A stretch of 16,224 nucleotides of DNA from Dehalococcoidia bacterium (GTDB taxonomy: Bacteria > Chloroflexota > Dehalococcoidia > Dehalococcoidales > Fen-1064). Within the stretch, counting starts at the first letter, position 1. Each line of letters opens with the position of its first letter. Positions 15,825 to 16,224 of the stretch are shown one piece after another. The notes under the pieces are model-generated. The model was not told the origin of the DNA and searched no databases. It saw nothing but the letters and a program-made list of their open reading frames with translations. Made by a program: the position numbers and the translations under genes. The stretch covers positions 1 through 16,224 of the forward strand of contig JAUYDN010000192.1 in NCBI GenBank assembly GCA_030691775.1, written 5' to 3'.

Positions 15825-15875
15825 GTCATTCCCGCGAAGCCTGTCCCGTACAGTGATACGGGAGCGGGAATCCAG
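15825..15875. repeat. GTCATTCCCGC-type palindrome, long form
   Basis: GTCATTCCCGC (15825-15835) and GCGGGAATCCAG (15864-15875) bound a 51-bp element with an inner CCCGTA/TACGGG stem. It has the same total length as the copy at 11732-11782, in the opposite orientation, and shares the inner stem type. The lead-in CTCCTATTTGTCATT resembles CTCCTTTTTGTCATT at 11679. Confidence 0.75.
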
Positions 15876-15891
15876 ATTTACCACCCCACCC

Positions 15892-15980
15892 GGAGATTCT
15901 TCGCGCCCCGATGGAATCGGGGCTCAGAACAACATCGAGTTGGATTGCCACGTCCGACTTTATCGGGACTCGCAACGACG
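15892..15980. repeat. Solo copy of the GTTGCGAGGAGTC repeat family
   Basis: It begins GGAGATTCTTCG (15892-15903) and ends ATCGGGACTCGCAACGACG (15962-15980), the two ends of the GIY-YIG-flanking family. An inner CCCCGAT/ATCGGGG stem (15906-15912 with 15916-15922) matches the right-hand copy at 1416-1432. It contains no gene, so it could be a non-autonomous derivative. Confidence 0.6.
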
Positions 15981-16040
15981 TATTTGTGGTGACTGGCAAA
16001 ACCATAAACCTCCAGCACCTGGCTCTTTTCACCCCTCGTT

Positions 16041-16101
16041 GTTATGCTGAGCGCTCTGCAAACCTTATTGCCTTCAGGCAGGGATTACGCGCGAAGCATC
16101 T
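16041..16101. repeat. Candidate GTTATGCTGAGCG ... CGAAGCATCT repeat
   Basis: GTTATGCTGAGCG (16041-16053) and GCGAAGCATCT (16091-16101) resemble the two ends of a dispersed bacterial repeat of the type TCATTCTGAGCG ... CGAAGAATCT. Recognised by pattern only. Confidence 0.4.
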
Positions 16102-16143
16102 AATACAAACGCACGAAGTCATGAAGCATCGCAGGGGTCTGAG

Positions 16144-16191
16144 GGGGCGAAGCCCCATCAATGAAATAGACTCCCTTCCCCGCGGGAAGGG
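16144..16191. repeat. Two perfect short hairpins
   Basis: GGGGC GAA GCCCC at 16144-16156 and CCCTTCCC CGC GGGAAGGG at 16173-16191 are perfect stems with 3-base loops. Neither has a T-run on either side, so they are listed as REP-type repeats rather than terminators. Confidence 0.6.
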
Positions 16192-16224
16192 ACAAAGGGA
16201 TGGGGCGTTGTGCAGGAATTACAT

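Larger units (their letters stand above)
15695..16224. other. 530-bp gene-free, repeat-dense region at the window end
   Basis: No convincing coding frame is visible on either strand. The stretch is a patchwork of palindromic elements (listed separately) joined by short unremarkable sequence. None of the hairpins is followed by a proper T-run, so a terminator for the DUF3795-like gene is not identified. Confidence 0.6.

Noticed and set aside
16144..16191. Rho-independent terminators at the two perfect hairpins
   Set aside because: Neither stem is followed by a T-run on the plus strand or preceded by an A-run for the minus strand.

Overview
The window (about 54% GC by eye) is a bacterial chromosomal segment of housekeeping genes with many small dispersed repeats between them. 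The combination of type III pantothenate kinase, bifunctional CoaBC, valine-tRNA ligase, SecA, a TIGR01906/DUF1461-like membrane protein, a DUF3795-like protein and abundant GTCATTCCCGC-type palindromes would fit a Dehalococcoidia-like member of the Chloroflexota. That placement is inference from gene content and style, not from a marker gene.

Left part (1-3541): coaX and coaBC, two coenzyme A biosynthesis genes on the plus strand, are separated by a small GIY-YIG nuclease gene lying between inverted copies of a CTGTCGTTGCGAGGAGTC repeat. Just after coaBC sits a REP-associated tyrosine transposase (RAYT) gene between perfect 31-bp inverted repeats. Two different 'enzyme plus own inverted repeats' units therefore bracket coaBC. 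Next (3566-3701) comes the most striking signal: an extended -10 promoter, an 11-codon leader peptide with four consecutive valine codons, a possible antiterminator and a strong Rho-independent terminator, all upstream of valS (3812-6481). This reads as ribosome-mediated transcription attenuation of valyl-tRNA synthetase.

Middle part (6623-8760, minus strand): four tightly packed genes follow one promoter that has a perfect palindrome over its start site. They encode a helix-turn-helix antitoxin-like protein with a duplicated C-terminal motif, a VapC-like PIN toxin, a small helix-hairpin-helix protein related to the PolX N-terminus, and a protein of unknown function. Further upstream on the same strand is secA (8775-11453).

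Right part (11454-16224): a 457-bp repeat-rich gap is followed by a DrrA/DrrB-type ABC-2 exporter pair (minus strand, ATGA overlap). Divergent from it is a plus-strand pair of a TIGR01906-like membrane protein and a GNAT acetyltransferase, then a DUF3795-like cysteine-rich protein. The last 530 bp hold no convincing gene, only several families of palindromic repeats.

Scattered through the intergenic spaces are short tandem repeats with a strict 7-bp period in three sequence classes (TGNTACT, GCTGANN, TTTGANN). No rRNA, tRNA or CRISPR array was recognised.
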